Positions 33,296-43,298 of a DNA stretch of 64,000 nucleotides are shown in pieces. Position numbers and translations under genes: made by a program. The notes under the pieces were generated by a model, which was given only the letters and a program-made list of their open reading frames with translations, made no database searches and was not told the origin of the DNA. How positions within the stretch are numbered: position 1 is the stretch's first letter; the number at the start of each line of letters is the position of its first letter. Source of the stretch: Tilletia caries (taxonomy: Eukaryota; Basidiomycota; Exobasidiomycetes; Tilletiales; Tilletiaceae); the NCBI GenBank assembly GCA_032718865.1, contig JALUTQ010000035.1, forward strand, positions 930,001 through 994,000. Reading direction: 5' to 3'.

Positions 33296-34754
33296 TGACG
33301 GCCAATGGGACACTGTAATAGGTGAGTACTCTCCCTCACTCCTTCCAACTGTGCTTCCGCTCCGCGACTACTGATCAAACACCTTTATTCCAACAGCTTC
33401 GCAATCCACACCTCTTCTCTGCCATTCCTGTGCTGTGCGCGTGTCGCGAATCGGCGTCTGACGGCCGACAGTGCGTGTGTTTGGACCATACATGGTGAGT
33501 AAGCGTCCTAACCGTGGCTCAGCGATCTTTCAATGTCACTGATTCTGCTTCCCCTATTTCTCTACTTCAAACAGATCTGCATGCTCGGCTCTCAGGCGCC
33601 CAACGTCCTCAGACTCGTTCTCGTTCGTGAGTGAGCAGAAGTTGTGATTTTTGGCCGCATGTAGTCTGTTGTCTGATGTGTCGGCACTGATCAATTCCAC
33701 ACCACTTCCTCCCGTCTAAACAGTGCGCACACAACAATATCGAAGCTTCAACGTTCAGAAAAACTTTCTATTCAGAGTGCGGATGCTATGAGTGATGACA
33801 GACTGATGTCCTTACTTTCTTGAGGTTGAGCCGTCGAGCAGATTGCATACGTTGTACGCAATATGGTCGACGTTACCCACGTCCCACACGCGGTACACTC
33901 GCATGGCACTATTGATGAATGACGGCTCATTTTCTTCCAGATCACAGCATAGCACCATACATGATCCTTTTGCGCGCCGTCTGCATCTGCTGTGCTGGCT
34001 TTGGCTGACTATTTTTCTGATCCTTTTCCCTCTGATGTCTCCAAGTTCCACTCTCCTCTCTCGACATCGTATTCCCTCAGGGCTTGCCAAATTTAATCAG
34101 GATTCAGGACGCCTAAAGGCCTACGGCACGCGCGAATCTCGATGTTAGAGGATGGGACTATGGGAGAATGTGTCTGCCTCTTTCTTCCAGCATTGTTGAC
34201 CATCTTCTCCCAGCATCCTCACTTCACATCTACTCTCTGGCACTCTGCAGGCTCGGGGCGATCATAATTCATAGCTCAAAGGGCAGTCATGCATTTGGAC
34301 TTGCAAGCTGATGTTACATCCGGCTGTCCGGCATCCCTCTCTTTCCCATCAACCCGCAGCTAGATCTCTGATACCTCTGATCCCGCAACGGCATCCTGGC
34401 AGTCTGACTCCTTTTATCTTCAGCGTGCAAACTCCTTCACGCTCTTCCCTCTCGTTCTCTCCTCCAGATTCCCTATCCCAGATTCCCTATCCCAGAGCGA
34501 CGACTTCTCAAAGGGGAGGTGAGAAAGGGTGAATTTACATGGCATTGCAGGAACGAGGGAGGGACACGTCATGTCACGATTCTGATGTTGCTGCAATGCG
34601 GGACACTGGACCTGGTACATTACGAGACGATGCTGCTGCTGAGGTGAGAGCGGTGCGGGGAGAGCGGGTAACTGCGGGTTGAGAAAAGGCGTGTCGCTGT
34701 AGGAGGGGTCGAGATGTCGCCAATTGGCCTCAAGGCGACCATGTCGAGAGGCGC
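33296..34754. other. No gene recognised
   Basis: About 1.45 kb between the transposase remnant and the LINE gag frame. Short open frames only. It may include the N-terminal part or 5' region of the LINE that follows. Confidence 0.3.
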
Positions 34755-35156
34755 TTGAAGATCACTTCTCGGGCAGGAACAAAGACAGGGACCGCTTTGG
34801 ACCGGGGTCAACTTGGATACAACAAGCAGCCCCGCGTCGTCTCGGAGTACCGGCCCAATCTGCGACTCCAGCAATGCGGGCACTGTCAGCAATTCGGCCA
34901 CGTCGCGCGTCACTGTCGCCGATCCCCTGTCTGTCGGTTGTGCGCGGGAAAACATCCGACAATCAATCACCCTCCCTGCGCAGCATGCAGCAGCAACTCC
35001 TCCTCCTCATGCGCCCTACACAGCCTTCGCTGCTCCAACTGCGGTGAGGCGCACGAGGCAGACGACGAGCAATGTGCGCATCGACGCGCATGGCGAGACG
35101 CGCTCGCCCAAAATGACGCATCGGCGTCCTCTGGCAACCTTCCCTCGGACTTGTAG
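34755..35156 (+). pseudogene. LINE ORF1 (gag-like) zinc-knuckle fragment
   Basis: The frame encodes three consecutive zinc knuckles: CGHCQQFGHVARHC (CX2CX4HX4C), then CRLCAGKHPTINHPPC and CSNCGEAHEADDEQC. Triple knuckles of this spacing are the C-terminus of ORF1 in fungal Tad/Jockey-like LINEs, which bind the element RNA. No ORF2 follows; Crypton 2 begins just downstream on the other strand. It is thus a 5' or internal scrap. It could be related to the LINE tail at the left edge of the window, but they do not overlap and this cannot be tested here. Confidence 0.6.
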
Positions 35157-37907
35157 CTGGTACGCCGGCTACGGCAAATCTCCCACAACGGCAAACAAAC
35201 ATGCAGCATAGAGTACCTTGGTATTTTCATATGATCCCGCTGTGCGCAGCATCCCCACTTACTACAGATCCTACTCTCGCCTTTGGCTGCGACCTCTCCT
35301 CCAACATCGTCCTCACTGTTAACCCCTCCCCCTGTTGTATGATCTTCTCTCTTCCCTGCATAGGCCTTCACGGCCTGGGTCAGCGTATGAATCAAAAAGG
35401 AAAAAAAGACAGGGACCGTGCTAGACGAGGGAGAAGGAGTGATAGCTGAGGGTGTAGATGACGCGTTGACTCTACCCTTCGAGCCAGCCGTTTTGGCCAA
35501 CCAGTCAGAGAGTCCCCGCGCCGTATAGCCCCCAAAACAGGCTTCCATAAATCTGATCGTGTGCTCATGCGTCCAGCTCGGTCGTGATCGGGTGATGTCC
35601 TCCAGGAGATCGATTACCTTCTTTCGTCGGCTCCACCCCTGCTTCATTCCCGGTCCAGACCGCCAACCCGTTCTCCACGTCTCCTACATCATCCTGGTTC
35701 CGAATCGCCCATTCGCCCCCACACTGTATTCCGCCCACGTGTCCCGTACAGACGGGCCTGGTCGGAACTGGTATCTTGGAAAAATGATGTTCTTCTCTGG
35801 GACATATGCCCAGGGCTCGTTGGCAGCTACCTTTCCCTTTCCCCATCGTGCTTCTTCCTTCACCATCAACTCCGAAATCTGCTGCTGTATCTGGGAGCTT
35901 CCCGCAGCAGCAGAAGTCGAAGCTGTGGTTCCAGGAAGATGCGCAATGAAGGTTGGGGTAAGGACGGTCTACTGTGGTGCTGGTGCCATGATCCTGTTGA
36001 GGCAGGCGAGGGCGCGATCAGAGGAGCCGGAGATGTCGAAAGATGGCGCGACCGAGGGCGCGCTTGGCGATGGCGCGGCAGCGAGGGGAAGAGGAAGGAG
36101 AGGGGGCGTGTTGGCGAGAAGGGACGTGCTGTTGGGTAGAGAGAGGAGAGGGAGGGACGTGGAGGATGGTGTGGCAGCTTGAATTTGGAGGGGAGGCAGC
36201 GCCGGTGTTCCAACGAGAGCAGATGCTCGAAGAGGGGTGGGCCATTGAGGATCGGCTGTAATGGAGAAGGAAGAAGCGGAGGCAATCGAAGGAAGGGTAT
36301 CGATGAAGTGTGTGGCTGGAATGGCAGAGGTGTTGAGCGTCGGTATGGTGTTTGCCTGACGCAATATGAGCTCGATGCAGAGGTCAAGCTTCTTGTGCAT
36401 TTCTTCATCGCGCCGCTCTGCATCGGACTTGAAATCCACAAGCGCATTCTTCACGCCCGCTCCTAGCTGCTTGGGCAGCTGAGCAAGCTGCCGCTCCGAC
36501 TCCGAATCGGCCGTCTTCATGATCTTCGCGAGCTCGGCGGCAAACTGGTGGAACTCGGCGCTCGCAAACGTCGCGCATGTCGAAAAGAACTGGAACTCGT
36601 ACCAGTCTGCACGCAGACTGAGCACAGCAGCATCTTGGAGGATGACCTCGCGGAACCACTCGAGGCACGAAAGGAAAGCAGAGAGAGCGAAGTCGCTCGC
36701 GTGTTGGTTTGCCGCCTGCCGCTCCTTGAGCTTCTCTCGCTCTTCCTCTACCCAAGGAAAGAGCTGGCGAAGCAGACTCTGAGGGGGCTCTAGGGACGCA
36801 CAGCAGAATGAAAGGGCCATGAGTGTGGTCAGTTCGTGAGAGATGAGGCAAGGGGACAGAGTAGCGGAAGAGAGGACGTAGGGAAGGCTTCGAATGTGAC
36901 AGACAGCAGACTCACTGGTATGGGATCGTGGGACGTGGTAAGAATCCAAGTCTTGACCGTTGAAGCCGGCAACCACCCAAATGGCATCGAGAGGGAAAGA
37001 ACGATCGTATCATGAGCGGAAAGCACCACCGTCCGACCAGCCCCCTAACGCCTTCGCTCCAGCTACGCTTGCACCATTCTCTCGTGCAGTCATGGCGCTT
37101 GCAGCTCGTCCGGCGTGTGTTGTCTTTCCCACTGAGACGTCGTTGGCTTTGAACATCTTCTTGACTGCGCTGTCGTGTGCTGGTGGGAGATGGAGAAGGT
37201 GCAATTGGAACATCAGTATCGACCCAAATACACAATGTAAGGCTCAGATGCATCCCAGCTAGCGTTCGCCATGCGCATAGCTCTGACCGCAACTCCAATC
37301 TCCATCTCTCCACTTCTCCCCCACCGCGCCGCTCCACATCGCCGAGCCGAGCGCCACATTGGCGCACTGCCCGCACTCATGGTAGAACCCATCTCCACCT
37401 CGCTCGCTGCGCGCCGTACTCATGGAGGAGAGGAAAGCTTGGCACGCATGGCAATTCCGCAGACCATAGACGTGGGCCAGACCAGAGGGCAGGACAGGGA
37501 GAGCGGACAGGGCAAGGGGGAAGGGGGAAGGGGGAAGGGGGAAGGGGAAGAGCACCAGAGACAACTCACTTTTGTATACCATCTCTTGTATCGGAGCTGA
37601 GTGCCGGCCACGAAAGATCACCCATTCCCACCACTGTCTGTGACCGTACTTGCCGTGCTTATTACTCTTGAAGTTGGGCTCGAATGATGGTCGGGAAACG
37701 TTCCCAAGCTGCATGGACCATAGCGCCTGCATTAAGGATGGGCGCGGAGTAAGCCCCGGAGTGGGTTTCCCGGAGTTCCCCGCTAGTCGGGGCCTCACTC
37801 CGGGGGAGTACGGAGTACGGAGTGCATTTTCGAGGATTTACTCCCGCTGATTGGATTCTGCAGGAGTACGGAGCGCAAGCCTGTCATGTCCCCGGAGTAC
37901 GGAGTAC

Positions 37908-38465
37908 ACTGCCAATCGTCCATGGAGAACTGGGGATAGTCCTCAGCACGACACGTGAGGATTATCCTCGACGATATCGTGCGATCATCTTACAACCCTC
38001 GTGGGATCCACGAGATCTGAGGAGGTCCTCAGATAAATGAGCATCGCCTGGCATATTTTTTGTACAACGTTATTTATTTCTGAACACCAGGTCCTAATTG
38101 AGCGCGTCAGCCAGCATTTGAATGATCCCCATGCTCTGGATTCGTGTTTCCAAACTTATGTCACACAATATATTTTAAAACTGGAAGTATCTGTTATGTG
38201 CTACGGCGCTCGTGGTTTAGTGGTAGCACCGCTGGATTCAGAAAAAAAAGTCCCGGGTTCGAATCCGGGTGTGAGTGGTTTTGTTTTTTTCCCTCATTTT
38301 TTTGGATTTCTGAGGATGATCGTTGGCTTAACATCTCGTGCGACTCTCAACGATTGAGCCCAAAATGATCGTGGGAAGTCCTGGGTCGGGTTAGTCTCAC
38401 TTAGCCTCACGATGATCCTGCGAGATCCTCGCGATGGGTGAGGATCCTCGCAGCCGACTGGCAGT
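37908..38465. mobile_element. 558-bp TIR element with a tRNA-like core, nested in MITE 4
   Basis: Comparison with MITE 3 gives the empty site: one GTAC where this copy has GTAC on both sides (37904-37907 and 38466-38469), a 4-bp target duplication. Ends ACTGCCAATCG and CGACTGGCAGT are imperfect inverted repeats (ACTGCCA/TGGCAGT perfect). Inside the ends are repeated TGAGGAT/ATCCTCA motifs in both orientations. The centre holds a tRNA-like sequence. No coding frame is supported. The order of events is Crypton, then MITE, then this element. Confidence 0.85.
38206..38278 (+). tRNA. tRNA-like sequence (pseudo-tRNA) inside the 558-bp element
   Basis: TGGTTTAGTGGTAGCAC is a good D-arm/A box and GGTTCGAATCC a perfect B box, with a TCCCGGG...CCGGG T-arm. 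The acceptor stem pairs at only about 5 of 7 positions, and the anticodon arm is disrupted by an A8 run after CTGGATTCAG, so no anticodon can be assigned. It is probably a tRNA-derived Pol III promoter or pseudogene, not a working tRNA. Confidence 0.6.
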
Positions 38466-40668
38466 GTACGGCAAGGCCTGGAGCTAACTTTTCGCCGGAG
38501 TACGGAGTGACTAGCTCGAATGCCAGACGGAGTGCGAAATTTCCCCGAAACTCCGGGGCGCTCCGGAGCCTTGCCTTTTCCAAAATCAGGTCGAAATTTT
38601 GAACATTTCAGTCAGAAATGGGCATATTTTTGCTCTGATTTTCAAAAATTTGGCAAAATACTTTTTCAGATTTCTCATTTGAGGTTCAAATTGTGTGACG
38701 TTGAGCTCTACGACCGCCAACGATGATTCTGTCGAACAAACACATGGATGGAAGAGCGGCAATCAATGCAAGGGTCCATATTTCTCAAGTTTTGTAGGAC
38801 CTCTGCGAACTTTCCCCGGAGTACGGAGTTTTTGGGGGGGAGTAGTCGCGCTCCGTCATCCCGGAGTACGGAGTGGACTTTGAAATTTTACTAAATTTAG
38901 CCGGAGTACGGAGCTGGCGCAATGAGATGGGGAGATTTTGTGCGGAGCGCGGAGTGGGGTTGGGGCGACTGCCTAAAAATGAGCGGAGTACGGAGTGCGA
39001 AAAAGAATCTCAAAATCAGCCGGAGTCAGCCGGAGTAGGGGCCCCGGAGTACGGAGCACTCCGGGGCACTCCGGGGCCCTCCGCGCCCATCCTTAGCCTG
39101 CATGGCGATGGCGGCGACTGCGCAACGGAGAGGGTCGCTGTGCCGAGCGACGGCAAACTCGTCCAAGCGACCGTTTTGGTTCGTTTTGCTGTTGTCTGCA
39201 CGAAACGCGAGCAGCTGGAAGTTTGGTTCAAGGAGACAATGGACATATGGTGGTGTCAGTAAAGCTGCGTTCCGTTGTCTGCATCTGCAAGTACCCAGAT
39301 GTCCGGATCCAGAACGTGCACCAGTGACCAGAACTATGGCCAGCATGCAGCATACAATCGGAGAGCCATGTACGTTGTGCACGCACCTTGAAACTTTGAA
39401 AGTGTCGTCCTCACCACGACCAGGTACCGTAGCGTAGTGCAAGAACAAATCCGACCACTCCAATTGACGCAATGAGTCTCCTCGAAAGGCACTCGCGACA
39501 GATGCGAGCAGCGTGGCTCTGTCCCTGATCATGGTTCCAATCTTCGCTGGCGTCCTGCCCATCTTCAGCGCCCATATGCTCATCTTGACGAGCTCTTCTT
39601 TCTTCAAGGTAGCTGCCAAATGGCGGACCATCAGAGAAGGAGAATCCATGTGTAGACGCTGTCAGATGTTGGCCCGCTTTTGAGAGCATCATGCGGGTCT
39701 TGTTGAGAGAATGGGCTCGTGGGAAAGGGAATGTGCATACCTGAGGAAGAACCCATAGCTTTCTGCTCTTGCCCAGAGCTCGCCCTGTTGCGCTTGTCCC
39801 TCCGAGAAGTTCCCTCCTGCTGACTGATCGTAGCGTGGTCTCTCAGCTTCACCTGCGTTGCCTGATAGTCCTCGTGGTCGCGCCAATCATCCTCATTGGC
39901 TTTGCGGAACCACTCCAGAGCATTGATCCGCTGCTTGATCGCAGAATGACCCAACTGCGTTCCGGCAATCGTGCGCTTCTTGCCGTCGGCCGATCTTGGT
40001 CCACTCGCGTACTATAGCCCGGGGAGGAGACGCAAGAAAGAAGGTGCATTGTCAGCCTTCAGCGCACAACACTATATTGCCAACACAACAAACATCAGCC
40101 ATCTCAACGCAAAAGAACCAGAGAAGAGGAACCACCGAAACAGGAATGATTGAGCTGGCATACTACAGACTACCTGCTGGCTGCATGGTCACTCTTGGGA
40201 ATGGAGCGACGATGGTCCACAGCTCGCGGAGGGCGGCAGGGGGCAGGCCGCAGGATGATGATGGAGACTCGAGAAAATGAGAAATGGAAGTGGAGTGGGA
40301 ATTGGGGTGTATCATGGAATGTGGATGGCCAGGAAGAGCGGATGGCAGGAAGAGCGACTCACATGCTCCCGCGACATTTCGAAGTCAATGAAAAGCGAAG
40401 CTTTGGCCGCCGTGATCGGGTAAGGGACCACCGGAGGCTCTCGTTCCTGGCAGTACTCTTCGTACTCTTTGAGGTAGCTGTCATAGTCGCTTTTGGTTTG
40501 ATCGAGATGGAGAGAACAAAGTCGTTTTCGCAGCGCAATGGCTCCTTCCTGCGCTTCTGCATTCGTGATGGGAGCCAAACCAGAGCAGGGAGGCTCTCCG
40601 CGCATACCAGGATGCTGCAAAGACGGCGGCGAAGAAGGCGTAGAAAACGTGGAAGAGACAAGAGCCAT

Positions 40669-41309
40669 TTTGCTTGCCCGTCGTGACCTGCGCGGTGGTC
40701 GTGGGACGCGGAGAGCGTGACAGACGCGACTGAGCAGCTAACTTGGCTGTTTTGTATTGCATTGTAATTCCCCACTTCATTTTGTAATGCTGGACGACGC
40801 GTTCTAAGTCCAGCACTCAAATCGGGTACTGCTGGGGGACAGTGGAAGTGGGAACCATCCAGTTCGTCCCACCCCGCAGAATCCGGCGTCCCGCCGGCGT
40901 CACCATATACCGCGCACTTTAACATTATCCATTAGGCAGCTGCATCGTTCGTTCAACTGTTAGAGTCCGTTTGCGAGAGATGACTGACATGGTCTCTTGC
41001 TCTTACCAGTGGGACGGGCGCAAAGTCAACATTTTCTACAGGTATAGTCTCTCAGCACTCCAGGCTTCGTACTTGATGCAGACAGCAGCTCAACACATCA
41101 CTCTTCACCGTACGTTAACCTCGCAGTGCCTCTGTGATCTGGGGTGCTGTAAGTCTGTCACTGGCTGCTCTCAACTCAGAACCGTCCTGCTGGCTGATCG
41201 CTGATCCCTGAACCTGATGCTTTTTCTATCGCTCAAGGTGGGACCTGCGGAGTTTTTCAGCGGAAAGTACCGGCAATGTGAGTGCGCTTTCGTATCCACG
41301 TCACACATA
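40669..41309. other. Intergenic, no gene recognised
   Basis: Upstream side of Crypton 2. No frame with recognisable protein features; its promoter may lie near 40670-40900. Confidence 0.35.
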
Positions 41310-42466
41310 CAGTCAAACAGGAAATGGTTGACCGTAGACCCAAAAATAAAATTGAAGCTTCAAAGTTTCTTTTCGAAAACGCGACGCAATGAAAATGAGG
41401 CAGACCTTCCGATTTTGCTACAGAGACCATGATCAATTGATGAGACCCTCCATTAATTGGTCCTGACATCAACAGACTGTATCATCATGCTTGAATTTCC
41501 GAATGATAGACATCGCACAAGATTTTGCGGAATGCTAGCGCGCTAGCGAATGTCCAGGATACCATCTCTGCCGAGTTTCGAGGTGTTTGAAGCAGTTGTG
41601 ATGGTGTGAGGTGTGTGCGGTCAAGCTGCGCGATGGAAAGAGGAGGAAACTCCCTTACGTAACCGTTGCTGCGTACCACCAACAGCAACAAAACTCAACG
41701 AGTTCTTCACCATTTTGTGCGATTCAACCTGGTAGTAGCGGCATGGTAGCTGATAATGCGCATGCTGAGCATTTCCCTAAGGTCTGTCGGGTGTTTGATC
41801 GCGCTGTGTGCTACAGTTAGTTGTGAACCGAGGGCCACTGGTGCCGAAGAGAAGTCTTGCAGGGTCTTCACAACGAACCTCGCAGACTGTGGGAGACAAG
41901 AGGAAGTTCCAACGCCAAAGAAGAAGTGTAGATTGTACTCAGAAGGGGCTGAAGTACAGGCAGGATTGCTTGATATAACTAGGAAGAAGCTGAGCTTGGG
42001 AAGGAAGAGAAAAGGTGCTCGATACCCTGAGACCACTGAGGGAAAGACCCGTCAATGAGACCCTGCCTTTCAACACAGTTGTGGTGCAATTGCTTCTGTC
42101 TTTTCTTTTCCCCTTACCGTTCTTTCACTTCCATTTTGTCTCATTTCCCTTTCCCTCTCTCTGCCTTTGCCACTCGCTCAGCTCAGCTCTCTCTTTCGTG
42201 TATGATTCCTATACTCTCTCCATCGAATCAGGTGCTCTCTCGTCCTCACTGCGTATGCTGGGTAACTAGCGGTGGTGCGGTCGTTGAGAAAAAGAATCAT
42301 GTCACGCGCAAGTGAGGGCAAACACAGCGTCTGTCGCAAATGTTAGTTGGTCTGGTGACCACACGGGAGTCACCGCAAAATTAGATTTGGTCTTCGCGAA
42401 ATAAATCGGAGGGTGCTGTTGGAAATTACGATGGTCAACCACGGTCAACCATTTCCTGTTTGACTG
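41310..42466. mobile_element. 1157-bp TIR element flanked by TA (Tc1/mariner-like ends)
   Basis: The left end CAGTCAAACAGGAAATGG continuing to TTGACCGT (26 bp) is repeated perfectly inverted at the right end. TA stands on both outer sides (41308-41309 and 42467-42468), as in Tc1/mariner insertions. No DDE transposase frame fits inside, so it is non-autonomous or too decayed. It contains a 100-codon open frame listed separately. Confidence 0.75.
41756..42058 (+). CDS. Small hypothetical protein inside the TA-flanked element
   Basis: A 100-codon frame starting MRMLSISLRSVGCLIALCA, which has the hydrophobic core expected of a secretion signal, followed by a mature part with three spaced Cys and a basic C-terminus (KKLSLGRKRKG). 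It resembles no family I know. It could be a chance frame or a transposase scrap. The antisense strand is also open over much of this stretch, which lowers confidence. Confidence 0.25.
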   Translation: MRMLSISLRSVGCLIALCATVSCEPRATGAEEKSCRVFTTNLADCGRQEEVPTPKKKCRLYSEGAEVQAGLLDITRKKLSLGRKRKGARYPETTEGKTRQ

Positions 42467-43126
42467 TAACAGCATGAGCACTGGCTGCAGTTGTCTTACA
42501 GATTCGTCAATCTTATCTTGGGTTCCATCCGACTGACCACCTATTGCAGCCTTTCACCAAGCACGCCTTGCGTTTGGCGTTCAGGGCGTCACGACCACCA
42601 TCTTCTTGACGAGTTTGCTGCTCATGCGCTGATGAGGCACAGCACGTTGATCAGTCGACGAGCTCGCTGTCTCCAAGCAAGGTGCCGCACGCTGATGAGG
42701 GCTGTTCAGTCTCTTGACCGCAAGCGATAATACGAAGGGGGCTATGACTGGCAAGTAAGATTACACCAGCAACGCGCCCAAGTGCGTGTATGGTGCGAAG
42801 GGGGGTAAAGAATGCGAAGTGGGAATAGCAAGCAGCAGCGATGCGAAGGAGATGCTAAAAAACAAAGAAGGCAGAGAGACAAGTGGGCAGCTGAAAGAAG
42901 TGCTGCTGCGGTACGAAGTGTTGAGTCGAAGCATGCCTGCGTATGAGCTGATCGTGTTAACGTGGCGGTAATGGCGACACCGGCGAGGGAGAGCGCAGCA
43001 GATTGTCCCGTGACCGCAACACCACCATGCGCGAATAGATTAGGCGTCGTGTCAGAATACTGGTGCTGTGGAGGACCAGTGTTAGGAAGCGTGCTAGACA
43101 TCGGTGCCGGCATGGCTAAGGGCGAG
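42467..43126. other. Intergenic, 3' side of the HMG-box gene
   Basis: No gene recognised. It marks the change from transposon-rich DNA to the conserved block and should contain the 3' untranslated region of the minus-strand HMG gene. Confidence 0.35.
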
Positions 43127-43256
43127 TCAAATAAGGCCGCTGTCGCTGCTGGGTGAACATGCAGCTGCTGCTGCTGATGATAGAGCATGCTGCTGTTGCT
43201 GATGAGCATGCTCATGATGCTGGTGCTGATATTGCGCCTCATGCTGCTGATACTGA

Positions 43257-43298
<42 letters not shown>

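Larger units (their letters stand above)
37733..39095. mobile_element. TAAGGATG-family MITE 4, inserted in Crypton 2 and itself interrupted
   Basis: Ends TAAGGATGGGCGCGGAG and CTCCGCGCCCATCCTTA, flanked by GCCTGCAT on both sides (37725-37732 and 39096-39103), a perfect 8-bp target duplication. Removing the element plus one octamer rejoins the Crypton 2 frame at AVAAIAMQA-LWSMQLG. It is the reverse-orientation twin of MITE 3. It contains a 558-bp foreign element (37908-38465); without it the MITE is about 800 bp. Confidence 0.9.
35440..40668 (-). pseudogene. Crypton 2: tyrosine-recombinase transposon gene, split by a MITE
   Basis: Read on the minus strand from MALVSSTFSTPSS (40668). N-terminal block SDYDSYLKEYEEYCQ and YPITAAKASLFIDFE; then IKQRINALEWFRKANED; recombinase core FRGDSLRQLEWSDLF, SKTNQNGRLDEFAVARHSDPL and AVAAIAMQA. 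Here MITE 4 intervenes. Beyond it: KHGKYGHRQWWEWVIFRGR, KMFKANDVSVGKTTHAGR, ALGGWSDGGAFRS-stop-YDRSFP with the likely nucleophile Tyr, VAGFN, LFPWVEEEREKL, WFREVILQDAA, and a C-terminal segment (WSRRKKVIDLLEDITRSR) like GCR1_C. A TGA at 37010-37012 directly precedes the Tyr codon (37007-37009). With the MITE and the stop the gene is dead. The exact 3' end is uncertain. Confidence 0.75.
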
